In this document: piece by piece, positions 1-7,829 of the stretch
Position numbering within the stretch: the stretch's first letter is position 1
Layout of the letters: the number at the start of each line of letters is the position of its first letter
Origin: Bacillota bacterium
GTDB lineage: Bacteria; Bacillota; Limnochordia; Darwinibacteriales; Darwinibacteriaceae
Reading direction: 5' to 3'
Length of the DNA: 29,823 nucleotides
Assembly: GCA_012518325.1 (NCBI GenBank)
Contig: JAAYSR010000228.1
Span: 1 to 29,823, forward strand
Made by a program: the position numbers and the translations under genes
The notes under the pieces: generated by a model
Told to the model about the DNA's origin: nothing
The model's database searches: none
What the model saw: only the letters and a program-made list of their open reading frames with translations

Positions 1-119
1 CGAGCGACAATCTTATCAAAAACCTGCTGAGTAGCACTTACTACGTTCACGCCCGTGACTGCACAGAACAGGGCGATGAACAAAAGTGGATAGATTATAA
101 ACCGCTCATATTTTGACAC
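1..119 (-). CDS. N-terminal part of an unrecognised membrane protein (cut by window edge)
   Basis: An open frame runs from a GTG start at 119 to the window edge, giving 39 complete codons. It begins MSKYERFIIYPLLFIALF and contains one hydrophobic segment (about residues 8-28) that could be a membrane anchor or uncleaved signal. The start is supported by an AGGAG ribosome binding site at 127-131, seven bases upstream; the nearby ATG in another frame stops after three codons. The gene is divergent from the AEC transporter. After the hydrophobic stretch the sequence turns polar (TQQVFDKIVAR), as expected for a short N-terminal anchor followed by a soluble or coiled domain. Too little is visible to name a family. 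Confidence 0.6.
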   Translation of the reverse strand, partial: MSKYERFIIYPLLFIALFCAVTGVNVVSATQQVFDKIVA

Positions 120-310
120 CCAATCACTCCTAACTCACAAGCTAATTGTATGGTAAATTCGTCTTTCCTAGGCAAATACCTGCCGCAGCGCGGCGTGTTT
201 CGTGTTCGCTGGAACAAAAAGGCGCGCCGGGCAGAGCTGCAAGCAGGACAAGCAGTGCGACAAAGGGAATTAAAAAGCCAATACTTCTTAAGAGAATCGG
301 AGGAAATGCA

Positions 311-1213
311 GTGCTGCAAATTCTGGAACCCTTTATCATGTTAACTCTCCTGATCGCCCTGGGGGGCGTTTTGTACAGTGCCAAAGTCCTGGATCTGGAC
401 TTTGTGCGCAGACTGAGCCGCCTGGTGGTTAAGGTCACTTTTCCTGCAATGCTCTTTGTATCCATGTACAGCAACATTGATCTTCCCACCTGGAGGCAGG
501 GGTGGGTCTTTACCGCAGTGGGGCTGGCCGTATCCATTGTTCTGGCTCTTACCGCCCACTACAGCAGCAGGATTTTTTCTATGCGGGGCATGACCTACGG
601 AACCTATCAGATTCTCTGCACCAACGGGAACAATGTTTTTTTGCCGGTGCCGATTATTTCGGTTCTTTTCGGGACGCCCTATGTGGTTTATGCGGTACTG
701 TTTGAGCTTGGGGCAGGACTCTTCTACTGGAGCTACGGGGTTTCCCACTTCCGCTCCGGCAAGAGGCTCAGTTTCAAGCGTCTGGTTAACCCCAACATTG
801 TCGCCTTGGTCCTCGGCCTTGTGTTGGGCCTCGCCGGGGTCTCAGTGCCCACGCCTATTTACCGGGCGTTGGAGATTATTGGCAACATTACAGTGGGTTC
901 TGCCATGCTGATTATTGGTGCGCTGGTAGTCAGTCTGTTTGAAAAACGCTTTAGGCTGCGGGCTGAGGTCTGGGGCGTTGCCGTCCACCGTTTGCTGCTC
1001 AGTCCCCTGGCGGGACTGGTTTTCCTGCCCTTTCTCAAGTTGGCTCCTGAGCTGAGGACAATCATGCTCCTTATGCTTTCCATGCCGCCCCTTGTCACTA
1101 CAGCGCTGGTGGCAGCCAGTTTTAATGCCGATGAGGAGCTGGCGGCCATGGGGGTAGTTGTTCCTACCCTGCTCAGTTTCGTGTTGCTTCCAATTCTCTT
1201 AGCGCTGTTCTAA
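311..1213 (+). CDS. AEC-family (auxin efflux carrier/malate permease-like) transporter
   Basis: The product is a 300-residue polytopic inner-membrane protein with about ten hydrophobic segments, the usual size of the AEC family (PF03547), whose bacterial members are linked to export or uptake of small organic acids. Family-like features are the N-terminal helix with the ALGGVLYSAKVLD turn, the FPAMLF segment, the NGNNVFLPVPI motif in the middle, and a C-terminal half repeating the fold. A longer frame opens at 146, but GTG 311 is preferred: GGAGG at 299-303 lies seven bases upstream, and the extra 55 upstream residues are low-quality Arg/Ser-rich sequence that would bury the N-terminal helix. 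The substrate cannot be read from sequence. No regulator lies next to it. Confidence 0.85.
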   Translation: MLQILEPFIMLTLLIALGGVLYSAKVLDLDFVRRLSRLVVKVTFPAMLFVSMYSNIDLPTWRQGWVFTAVGLAVSIVLALTAHYSSRIFSMRGMTYGTYQILCTNGNNVFLPVPIISVLFGTPYVVYAVLFELGAGLFYWSYGVSHFRSGKRLSFKRLVNPNIVALVLGLVLGLAGVSVPTPIYRALEIIGNITVGSAMLIIGALVVSLFEKRFRLRAEVWGVAVHRLLLSPLAGLVFLPFLKLAPELRTIMLLMLSMPPLVTTALVAASFNADEELAAMGVVVPTLLSFVLLPILLALF

Positions 1214-1262
1214 ACTGGCGAAAAAAAGAGAAAAAATAAAGAGGAGTTAAGCGGTGAATGGC

Positions 1263-1291
1263 TAATATTTAGATCAGTCATTTTTTATGAT
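1263..1291 (+). promoter_or_regulatory. Possible weak sigma-A promoter of the sugar ABC operon
   Basis: A -10-like TATGAT (1286-1291) sits 17 bases after TAATAT (1263-1268), which is a poor -35. Transcription would start near 1298, inside or at the edge of the palindromic operator at 1299-1314, an arrangement that fits repression. The weak -35 keeps confidence low. Confidence 0.3.
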
Positions 1292-1298
1292 CCAAAAA

Positions 1299-1314
1299 AT
1301 GCAACCGGTTACAT
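1299..1314 (+). promoter_or_regulatory. cre / LacI-family operator upstream of sugar ABC operon
   Basis: ATGCAACCGGTTACAT is an almost perfect palindrome centred on CG; only one pair (C1302/A1311) breaks symmetry. It fits every position of the relaxed catabolite-responsive element consensus WTGNAANCGNWWNCAW used by CcpA, and it equally suits a pathway-specific LacI-family repressor. It lies 27 bases before the start codon of the sugar-binding protein gene and just after a candidate -10. No LacI-family gene is in the window, so which regulator binds is unknown. Confidence 0.65.
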
Positions 1315-1340
1315 TTTAGAAAACTAAGGAGGTTCTTGTG

Positions 1341-2603
1341 ATGAAGAGGCGTGTGTTGTTAGTTAGTCTGTTGCTCGTGTTAGCTCTTTCTTTGGGAGCG
1401 TCCGCAGAGGGTGTCGTAACCATGATGGGCGTGTGGGGTGGCCAAGAACTGGAGGCATTTCAGGAAGTCATGGATGCCTTTACTGCCAAGACCGGTATAA
1501 CTGTGCAGTTCGAAGGTACACGTGACTTGCCCACCTTGCTGCAGACCCGCATTGCAGCCGGCAATCCTCCTGATGTTGCGGCACTTCCCGGCCCCGGAGC
1601 AATGAAGGAGTATGTTGAACAGGGTGCATTAATCGATCTGAACAATGTTCTGGATGCGAAAGTGCTGGCAGAAGACTACAATGATGCCTGGATCGAACTC
1701 GGTACTTACCAGGACGGTCTCTATGCCCTGACCTTTGCTGCCGACATCAAGAGCTTAGTCTGGTATCGCCCTGATGTCTTTGCAGAAAAGGGTTATGAGG
1801 TTCCTGCCACTTGGGAAGAGATGGAAGCTTTGATGGATCAGATGGTAGCCAACGGTGACACTCCCTGGGCCATCGGCCTGGAATCCGGAGCTGCCAGCGG
1901 CTGGCCGGCAACCGACTGGATCGAAGATATTATGCTGCGCACAGCCGGTCCAGAAGTCTATGATCAATGGGTAAACCATGAGATTCCCTGGACAGATGAG
2001 AGGGTTCAGGAAGCCTTTGAGATTTTCGGCAAGATTGCCAGAAACAGCGACTATGTCTACGGCGGACCTGTAACTGTGCTGTCCACAAACTTCGGCGACT
2101 CCGTGGCAGAACTCTTTACCGATCCTCCCCGTGCGATGATGCATCGCCAGGCCAGCTTTGTCACCAGTTTCATCCAGGATGCCAATCCTGACGTGGTGAT
2201 CGGTGAAGATGTAGCCTTTTTCGGATTCCCCATGATCAAGCCTGAACATGGCAACCCCATGCTCGGTGCAGGCGACATGATCGGGCAGTTCAACGATACG
2301 CCTGAAGCTGCAGCGTTCATGAACTTCCTGGCCAGCCCCGAAGCTCAGGAAATTTGGGCCAACAGGCTCGGCAAGCTTGGTACCAACAACAAGATTGATC
2401 CCGCTGCTTATCCAGATGATTTGACACGGGACATGGCAAGACTCCTCAACGAAGCCGACGTCTTCAGATTTGACGGGTCTGACTCCATGGCGGCGGCAGT
2501 TGGTTCCGGCGCATTCTGGGAAGGCGTTCTCATGTATGTTGGCGGCGATGATTTGTCTGATGTCCTGGAGTTCATCGAGAATGTAGCGGCAGACAGCTAC
2601 TAG
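1341..2603 (+). CDS. Sugar ABC transporter, extracellular solute-binding protein (family 1, AglE-like)
   Basis: The 420-residue product binds a sugar outside the membrane and delivers it to the two permeases encoded next. A signal peptide covers residues 1-22 (basic MKRR, Leu-rich core, then GASA before EGVV) and has no lipobox cysteine. That is unusual for a Gram-positive binding protein, which would normally be lipid-anchored. The mature part has the SBP_bac_1 pattern: an early FTAKTGITVQFE strand-turn, ARIAAGNPPDVA-type motif (here TRIAAGNPPDVAALP), and a late FMNFLASPEAQEIW helix. The permeases are strongly AglF/AglG-like, suggesting alpha-glucosides, but the ligand is inferred. ATG 1341 is chosen over GTG 1338 because AAGGAGG (1326-1332) is then eight bases away. 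Confidence 0.9.
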   Translation: MKRRVLLVSLLLVLALSLGASAEGVVTMMGVWGGQELEAFQEVMDAFTAKTGITVQFEGTRDLPTLLQTRIAAGNPPDVAALPGPGAMKEYVEQGALIDLNNVLDAKVLAEDYNDAWIELGTYQDGLYALTFAADIKSLVWYRPDVFAEKGYEVPATWEEMEALMDQMVANGDTPWAIGLESGAASGWPATDWIEDIMLRTAGPEVYDQWVNHEIPWTDERVQEAFEIFGKIARNSDYVYGGPVTVLSTNFGDSVAELFTDPPRAMMHRQASFVTSFIQDANPDVVIGEDVAFFGFPMIKPEHGNPMLGAGDMIGQFNDTPEAAAFMNFLASPEAQEIWANRLGKLGTNNKIDPAAYPDDLTRDMARLLNEADVFRFDGSDSMAAAVGSGAFWEGVLMYVGGDDLSDVLEFIENVAADSY

Positions 2604-2627
2604 AATTCCAGTATCACAGCAGTCTAT

Positions 2628-2660
2628 GGCGCGCCCTAACTTATTAGGGCGTGCCTTTTT
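2628..2660 (+). terminator. Intra-operon terminator-like hairpin between binding protein and permeases
   Basis: GGCGCGCCCTAA (2628-2639) pairs with TTAGGGCGTGCC (2644-2655) over 12 pairs, one of them G-U, with a four-base loop and a following TTTTT (2656-2660). It falls 24 bases after the binding protein stop and ahead of the permease start. It has the form of an intrinsic terminator, so it probably allows partial read-through and also protects the upstream mRNA end. This would make binding protein more abundant than permease, as known for malE-type operons. Confidence 0.8.
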
Positions 2661-2679
2661 CGGAGAAAGGGGAATGGTG

Positions 2680-3543
2680 ATGAGGCGGAAAACAGGTGGC
2701 TTGACCCCGCTGCTTTATGTGGGCCCGGCGGTTTTTTTCCTCACAATTTTTCAAGTGTATCCCGCACTGCAAACCATCTACCTAAGCTTCATGGACAGGC
2801 GTTCAGAGGCTTTTGTCGGTTTAGCCAACTACAAGTTTGTGTTTACCTCAGCGCCCATGCTGACGGCGTTCAGGAATAACTTGATCTGGCTGGTTTTCTT
2901 TACCGCAGGCACCGTAGGCCTAGGTCTGCTGTTTGCTATTTTAGTTGACAAGGTTAAGTATGAGAGCTTTGCCAAATCAATCATCTTTATGCCGATGGCC
3001 ATCTCCTTTGTAGGTGCAGGTGTGGTTTGGAAGTTCATGTACACCTACAAGCCGCCGGGATCGGAACAGATCGGCCTTTTAAACCAGATTCTGATGATTT
3101 TCGGCTTTGAGCCCAAGGGCTGGCTCCTGGAGAGTCCGCTGAACAATTTTGCCCTGATTGCAGTTGGGCTGTGGATTTGGACGGGATACTGCATGGTTAT
3201 CCTTTCCGCAGCTTATAAAGGGATTCCCAAGGAACTAACAGAAGCTGCCCAGGTGGACGGGGCCAACAGCCTTCAGGTCTTTAGGCATATTACCATTCCG
3301 GAACTTAAGCCCGCCTTAACGATGGTGGTCTCCACAATGCTGGTCAATGTGCTCAAGATTTTCGACATCATTTACGTAATGACGAATGGCAACTATGGCA
3401 CAGAAGTAATTGCCAACCGCATGTTCAAGGAAATGTTCCAGTTTTCCAACACCGGCAGGGCAAGTGCTATTGCAGTGATCCTGTTTCTAATGATTGTGCC
3501 GATCATGTATGCGAACATTCGTCAGAAGTTGAGGGAGGGTTAA
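2680..3543 (+). CDS. Sugar ABC transporter permease (AglF/MalF-like, CUT1)
   Basis: This 287-residue inner-membrane subunit has about six helices (first near LLYVGPAVFFLTIFQVYPAL). Its EAA loop, EAAQVDGANSLQVFRHITIP, contacts the ATPase. The region FDIIYVMTNGNYGTEVIANRM is typical of the AglF branch. The open frame extends back to 2626, but that start lies inside the 2628-2655 hairpin; ATG 2680 follows AAGGGG (2667-2672) with seven bases between and gives a normal N-terminus. It works with the downstream permease as a heterodimer. No ATP-binding gene is in the operon, so a shared MsmX/MsmK/UgpC-type ATPase elsewhere is expected. Confidence 0.92.
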   Translation: MRRKTGGLTPLLYVGPAVFFLTIFQVYPALQTIYLSFMDRRSEAFVGLANYKFVFTSAPMLTAFRNNLIWLVFFTAGTVGLGLLFAILVDKVKYESFAKSIIFMPMAISFVGAGVVWKFMYTYKPPGSEQIGLLNQILMIFGFEPKGWLLESPLNNFALIAVGLWIWTGYCMVILSAAYKGIPKELTEAAQVDGANSLQVFRHITIPELKPALTMVVSTMLVNVLKIFDIIYVMTNGNYGTEVIANRMFKEMFQFSNTGRASAIAVILFLMIVPIMYANIRQKLREG

Positions 3544-3545
3544 CT

Positions 3546-4409
3546 GTGAACTGGCAAAAACTGAAAAGAAAACTCCCCCGCCTTGTAGTAAATATTGTCG
3601 TGATCGCCGCGATAGTTATCTGGTTTGTTCCTACCCTGGGCCTTTTAATAACTTCCTTCAGGCCTGCCAGCGACGTAGCCTATACCGGCTGGTGGACGGC
3701 CCTTTCCAGCCCGTTGAAGTTTACGCAGTATACGGTTGAAAACTACAAAAACGTACTTTCTTCCGGAGGGATGCTCATCGCCTTCCGCAACAGCTTTATC
3801 ATCGCCATTGGCGGAACGGTGATTCCTGTATTCTTCGCAGCGTTAGCGGCCTTTGGCTTGTCGAAGCTGAACTTCCAGGGCCGCGGGTTTTTCTATGCAC
3901 TGATTGTTATGATGCTTGTAGTGCCGACCCAGATGACCTTTGTTCCTGTCCTGCGCCTTTATAACAAGCTCAGCCTCTCAGGAACCTTCGGCGGGCTGTG
4001 GCTGGTGCACACAGGGTACGGCTTGCCCTTTTCCATTTTCATGCTCCATACATTTTTCCAATCTCTGCCCGATGAGCTCTTTGAGGCCGCCCACATTGAC
4101 GGGGCTTCGATTTGGACTACCTTCATCCGGCTGGCCATACCGCTATCAGTTCCGGCTTTGGCCTCCCTGGTGATCTTCCAGTTTTTGGCGGTGTGGAATG
4201 ATCTGTTAGTAGCCCTGATCTACCTTGGCGGCCACCAATCTGTTGCACCGCTGACCATGCGCCTTTCCAGCCTGGTGGGCTCCCATGGGCAGGACTGGCA
4301 CTTACTGACAGCCGCGGCTTTCATTTCCATGACAGTGCCCCTAATCGTGTTCCTGGCTTTGCAGAAATACTTTGTCAGGGGCCTGATGGGCGGTGCGGTA
4401 AAAGGATAG
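3546..4409 (+). CDS. Sugar ABC transporter permease (AglG/MalG-like, CUT1)
   Basis: The 287-residue partner permease has a GTG start two bases after the upstream stop, with GGAGGG in the preceding codons serving as ribosome binding site. It shows the MalG/AglG pattern: an N-terminal helix followed by TSFRPASDV, a six-helix core, the EAA loop FEAAHIDGASIWTTFIRLAIPL, and the C-terminal ending QKYFVRGLMGGAVKG. AglG subunits share the same ending and the internal WNDLLVALIYLGG segment, which supports assignment to the alpha-glucoside branch rather than glycerol-phosphate or maltose systems. The gene is the last in the operon and is followed by a strong terminator. Confidence 0.93.
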   Translation: MNWQKLKRKLPRLVVNIVVIAAIVIWFVPTLGLLITSFRPASDVAYTGWWTALSSPLKFTQYTVENYKNVLSSGGMLIAFRNSFIIAIGGTVIPVFFAALAAFGLSKLNFQGRGFFYALIVMMLVVPTQMTFVPVLRLYNKLSLSGTFGGLWLVHTGYGLPFSIFMLHTFFQSLPDELFEAAHIDGASIWTTFIRLAIPLSVPALASLVIFQFLAVWNDLLVALIYLGGHQSVAPLTMRLSSLVGSHGQDWHLLTAAAFISMTVPLIVFLALQKYFVRGLMGGAVKG

Positions 4410-4425
4410 CCTGGAGAAGGCCAGG

Positions 4426-4461
4426 AGCGCGAAGCAGCCAGCAGTTGCTTCGCGCTTTTTT
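4426..4461 (+). terminator. Rho-independent terminator of sugar ABC operon
   Basis: The stem GCGCGAAGCA (4427-4436) pairs with TGCTTCGCGC (4446-4455), extended by A4426-T4456, with a nine-base loop and TTTTTT (4456-4461). It begins 17 bases after the permease stop. Confidence 0.9.
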
Positions 4462-4539
4462 GCTGCCAGTAACTTCTGCAGGAATCGGAGGAGAATTAGC
4501 GAAAGCAGTAAGATATGCTATTTTGAGGGGGTCTCAGTG

Positions 4540-6357
4540 ATGAAACGCTTGCTTTGTCTGTCCCTCGTTGTGTTTTTGGTTATCGTTTCCGGCTTGCCGG
4601 CATTTGCCCGCAGCCATCGTTTTTTGGACCTGGAGATCGATGCCAGGGTGGGCGCCGACGGCTTGGTGCGGGTGACAGAGACCCATACCGTGAAGTTCGA
4701 CGGTACTTTCTCCGGCATGTACCAGTGGATCGATACCAGTGGAGGCATTGAACTCAGCAATATCGTTGTCTCTGAGGGAGGAGCTGACTACGAACGCTTG
4801 GACAGTGACTCCCCCGGACCGGCAGGCACCTACTTTGTGCGGGAATCGGCAGACGAAGTCTATGTGGACTGGAGTTTTTCAGCCACGGATGAAATCCGCC
4901 GTTTTGAGGTCAGCTATGTAGTGCACAACGCAATTCTGAAGCATAATGATGTGGCGGAGTTCTACTATCAGTTTGTCGGCGAACGCTGGGATCAGCCGCG
5001 GGATCATGTTCGGATTGTCCTGTCCCTGCCCTTTGGTGCTGAGGCCGATGAGGTTGCAGCCTGGGGCCACGGACCCCTTCATGGAGTGGTGACCATAGAA
5101 TCACCGAACAGAATTGTGTGGGAAGTGGATAACCTGCCGGCAAAAACCTTCGTGGAAGGCCGGGCAGTCTTTCCCAACTCGCTGGTTCCCCTCGGAAGGA
5201 GAACCACGGGGGAGGATCGCCTCGAGGCGATTTTCGCCGAGGAGCAGGGCAAGGAAGAGGCTAAGGCCGAGAGCCGCAGGCTCGCCCAGGAGCGCCTGGA
5301 GAGTCTGCAGAGGCGCAAGGCGCTGGATCCGTACCTGGCAGCAGCCTTTTTTGTAGTAGCCGTGCTCTTAACGGTCGCAGTCCGGCGTCAGTACAGACTA
5401 AAAAACCAGGCTTTTCAAGAACGTTATTATAAGGAGCTGCCGGCCCATTATCCTCCGGCGGAAATGGCGATTCTGTACCGAGGCCACATCTCGGGCGCAG
5501 ACTTTACTGCCACCCTGTTGGATCTAGCCAGGCGGGGATATCTCAAGATTGAGGAGATTACAGGTCTCCGGGGAGCGGGGAAGGATGACGAAAGTTACAG
5601 ATTCACCCTTAACAGCGACCTTCCTCCTGATGCAGGCAGCTTAACGCCCTATGAACAGAAGGCGCTGGATCTATTGTTTGCCCAAGGGCAGGAAGTGACC
5701 CTGGAGGAGTTTCAGGCATATGCCAAGGAGCACGCCAAGGAAGTCGCAGAGTCCTGGACTCAGTGGGGCAAGGAAGTTCAAGAAGCCTCCAAGGTCCGCA
5801 ATTTCTACGACGCGGAGGCGAAAAAGGCGCTGTGGTGGCTGATTCCAACCATCGGCCTTTTTCTCCTGAGCATTTTCTGCCTGGCCCTGGATCTTTTGTC
5901 GGCTGGAGTTGTCGCCATGATCATGTCCTTTATCGTTTTCATAGTTGTGGTCAGCGCCGCGACTCGCCGCACCGAACAAGGGGAAGAGGAGTACAGGAAG
6001 TGGAGGGCATTTCGCCGTTACTTGCGGGAGTTCTCCAGGGTAGACACCGCCAGAGTGGGTTCCTTAGGCATCTGGGAAGAGTACCTGCCTTATGCCGTCA
6101 GCCTGGGGGTTGCAGACCAGATGCTGAAGGAGCTGGAAGTTCGCTTCCCCAACCTGCAGGATGAGAACTACCGGTTTGGCTCGAATTGGTTTATTTATTA
6201 TCACATGGGCGGTTTCAGCCGCATCAGCCGCATGACGAACAAGGTCGGCGAATCTGTAACCAGGGTCGCCATGCCCCAGGGAAGCGGAGGAACAGGGGGC
6301 GGCTTTTCCGGCGGCGGGGGCGGAGGCTTCGGCGGCGGAGGCGGCGGCGTGCGCTAA
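4540..6357 (+). CDS. DUF2207 domain-containing membrane protein
   Basis: The 605-residue protein starts with a signal peptide (residues 1-23, ending PAFA). An extracytoplasmic beta-rich DUF2207 N-domain follows (about 24-225). Next come a charged, probably coiled segment (225-260, rich in E, K, R), one membrane helix (265-282), and a cytoplasmic part with the family segment HISGADFTATLLDLARRGYLKIEE. A pair of membrane helices lies at 429-473, and the C-terminal tail (584-605) consists mainly of Gly with a few Phe and Ser. This order matches the poorly characterised DUF2207 family (PF09972, YciQ-like). The biochemical role is unknown. ATG 4540 is favoured over GTG 4537 by GAGGGGG at 4525-4531. 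The next gene follows after 41 bases and is probably co-transcribed. Confidence 0.85.
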   Translation: MKRLLCLSLVVFLVIVSGLPAFARSHRFLDLEIDARVGADGLVRVTETHTVKFDGTFSGMYQWIDTSGGIELSNIVVSEGGADYERLDSDSPGPAGTYFVRESADEVYVDWSFSATDEIRRFEVSYVVHNAILKHNDVAEFYYQFVGERWDQPRDHVRIVLSLPFGAEADEVAAWGHGPLHGVVTIESPNRIVWEVDNLPAKTFVEGRAVFPNSLVPLGRRTTGEDRLEAIFAEEQGKEEAKAESRRLAQERLESLQRRKALDPYLAAAFFVVAVLLTVAVRRQYRLKNQAFQERYYKELPAHYPPAEMAILYRGHISGADFTATLLDLARRGYLKIEEITGLRGAGKDDESYRFTLNSDLPPDAGSLTPYEQKALDLLFAQGQEVTLEEFQAYAKEHAKEVAESWTQWGKEVQEASKVRNFYDAEAKKALWWLIPTIGLFLLSIFCLALDLLSAGVVAMIMSFIVFIVVVSAATRRTEQGEEEYRKWRAFRRYLREFSRVDTARVGSLGIWEEYLPYAVSLGVADQMLKELEVRFPNLQDENYRFGSNWFIYYHMGGFSRISRMTNKVGESVTRVAMPQGSGGTGGGFSGGGGGGFGGGGGGVR

Positions 6358-6398
6358 TTGTTCTTGGCTGTAGGCCAGGATTTGAAGGAGAGTAAGTC

Positions 6399-7730
6399 AT
6401 GAGAAAAGTGAAAAAACCCATGCTGGTGTTGCTGCTGCTTGTCCTGGCACTGGGTGCAGCCGGCGGGCGCGCCTTGGCCGGCCTGGACAGGGAAAAGATT
6501 GTTGTTTTGGATTTCTTGGCCCTCGATGATCAGGGCAGATATATTGACACTCTAAGTATTGAAGGAACTGATTTGACCAACCTGTCCCGGGTGATGTCCC
6601 AGGGCATCGCGGCCAGGCTGGTGCAATACGGGGAGTTCGAGGTGGAGAACAGCATCTCTTTAAGCAGGGAACTTGACAGTTTCGGCTTTGCCTACGATGC
6701 CTCTGCCTGGGACCGCGCCGGAGCTGTTTTAGATTCGGGACTTGCAGATCAGGTGATCACAGGCAGCATTACAATGTTGCAGAATACTGCGGTTATCGGG
6801 GTGCAGCGCTTTGAGCTGCAGCAGGGCCAGGTGCAGCTGGTGGGTTCTGCCATGAGCTCCGCACCGCGGCTTGCCGATGCCCCTAACCTTGTGGACGGGC
6901 TGGTTACGGATTTGTTCCCCGCGGATGTACAGGTAATCGAGCGAAGCGTTGAGCAGGTCTTTGCAGTTCCAGGACAGGTGCGGCTCAACCTCGGCCAGTC
7001 CAAGCAGATTACGGTCTATGCCCTGGATGCTATGGGCAGGCCCATCGCCAATCCTCAATTTCTGTTTTTCTCAAGTGACGAAGCCAAGGTCTCCGTGGAT
7101 GAAAACGGCGTGGTCACCGGACTGCAGCCGGGCACATCCACCATTACAGTGCGGGCCATCAGCCGCACAACCCGGTCCGGATCGCCGGCGACGATGACGG
7201 TTACCGTCCTGCCGCCGACCTTTGGCCTGCGGGCGGGCACCCTCCTCACCAAGCGAGGTGACCAGGAGCGATTCCCGGTGCGCATTGGCTTGCGGCTCAC
7301 CCCTACCATTGACCAGAAAGGCAGCCAGTCAACCTCGCCAACGCTGGTGCCTCCCGAAGAGACTCTGCCCACAGAGGGCTCCAATCCCCTCGGGCTGATC
7401 TCTTCCTTTTTCGGCTCCATGTTGACCAATGGCCTGATGACGATTGATCTGGACTTTGATCCCTCCCGGGAGCTTTTTGTCTCCTTCAGCGGCGTGCAGC
7501 GTTCCAGCGCAGGCTACTTGGGAACCGGCGTGGGCTATGTGACGCCATTAGATAATTTCGAGGCGCAAAAGGGCTTTGTCCTGCGCTTTACCGCAGGCAC
7601 CCAGTACCGGGCCACAAATCGGATGTCCATACCGGTGGAAGCAGTTGTGGATGCTATCTTTCCCACAGCGAGCGTCTTTAGCCCCTCCTTTAGAATCGGC
7701 ATCAATCTCGGTCTCGACTTGTTCCCCTAA
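6399..7730 (+). CDS. Secreted protein with CsgG/FlgO-like N-domain, Ig-like (BIG2) domain and beta-rich C-terminus
   Basis: The 443-residue product has a signal peptide (1-27, ending RALA) without a lipobox. Residues 31-180 follow the CsgG/FlgO/LpoB layout: a KIVVLDF first strand, SRVMSQGIAARLVQYGEFEVE, then a DQVITGSI strand and a stretch of exposed strands. Residues about 186-268 form a BIG2 Ig-like domain (DENGVVTGLQPGTSTITV). The rest is a Pro/Ser/Thr linker followed by alternating hydrophobic strands ending RIGINLGLDLFP, resembling a small outer-membrane barrel or a beta-sandwich. ATG 6399 has GAAGGAGAG upstream. Its position directly after the DUF2207 gene suggests a shared envelope role. 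Function is unknown; the domain calls are by eye, and the C-terminal one is the least certain. Confidence 0.7.
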   Translation: MRKVKKPMLVLLLLVLALGAAGGRALAGLDREKIVVLDFLALDDQGRYIDTLSIEGTDLTNLSRVMSQGIAARLVQYGEFEVENSISLSRELDSFGFAYDASAWDRAGAVLDSGLADQVITGSITMLQNTAVIGVQRFELQQGQVQLVGSAMSSAPRLADAPNLVDGLVTDLFPADVQVIERSVEQVFAVPGQVRLNLGQSKQITVYALDAMGRPIANPQFLFFSSDEAKVSVDENGVVTGLQPGTSTITVRAISRTTRSGSPATMTVTVLPPTFGLRAGTLLTKRGDQERFPVRIGLRLTPTIDQKGSQSTSPTLVPPEETLPTEGSNPLGLISSFFGSMLTNGLMTIDLDFDPSRELFVSFSGVQRSSAGYLGTGVGYVTPLDNFEAQKGFVLRFTAGTQYRATNRMSIPVEAVVDAIFPTASVFSPSFRIGINLGLDLFP

Positions 7731-7829
7731 AGCTTGAAATATTGCCTGCTTTTTCCACATTACTCGAAGGAATTGTTATCCTGATGTCGAATCTTAATGA
7801 TAATTGTTGCCAAATATAGGAGGTAGAGC

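Noticed and set aside
146..310. N-terminal extension of the AEC transporter
   Set aside because: The extra residues are not family-like, and a clear GGAGG sits directly before the internal GTG at 311.
1258..1272. Four-residue leader peptide (MANI) after a GAGGAG sequence upstream of the sugar operon
   Set aside because: Spacing to GAGGAG (1241-1246) is 11 bases, it is upstream of the candidate promoter, and such tiny frames occur by chance.
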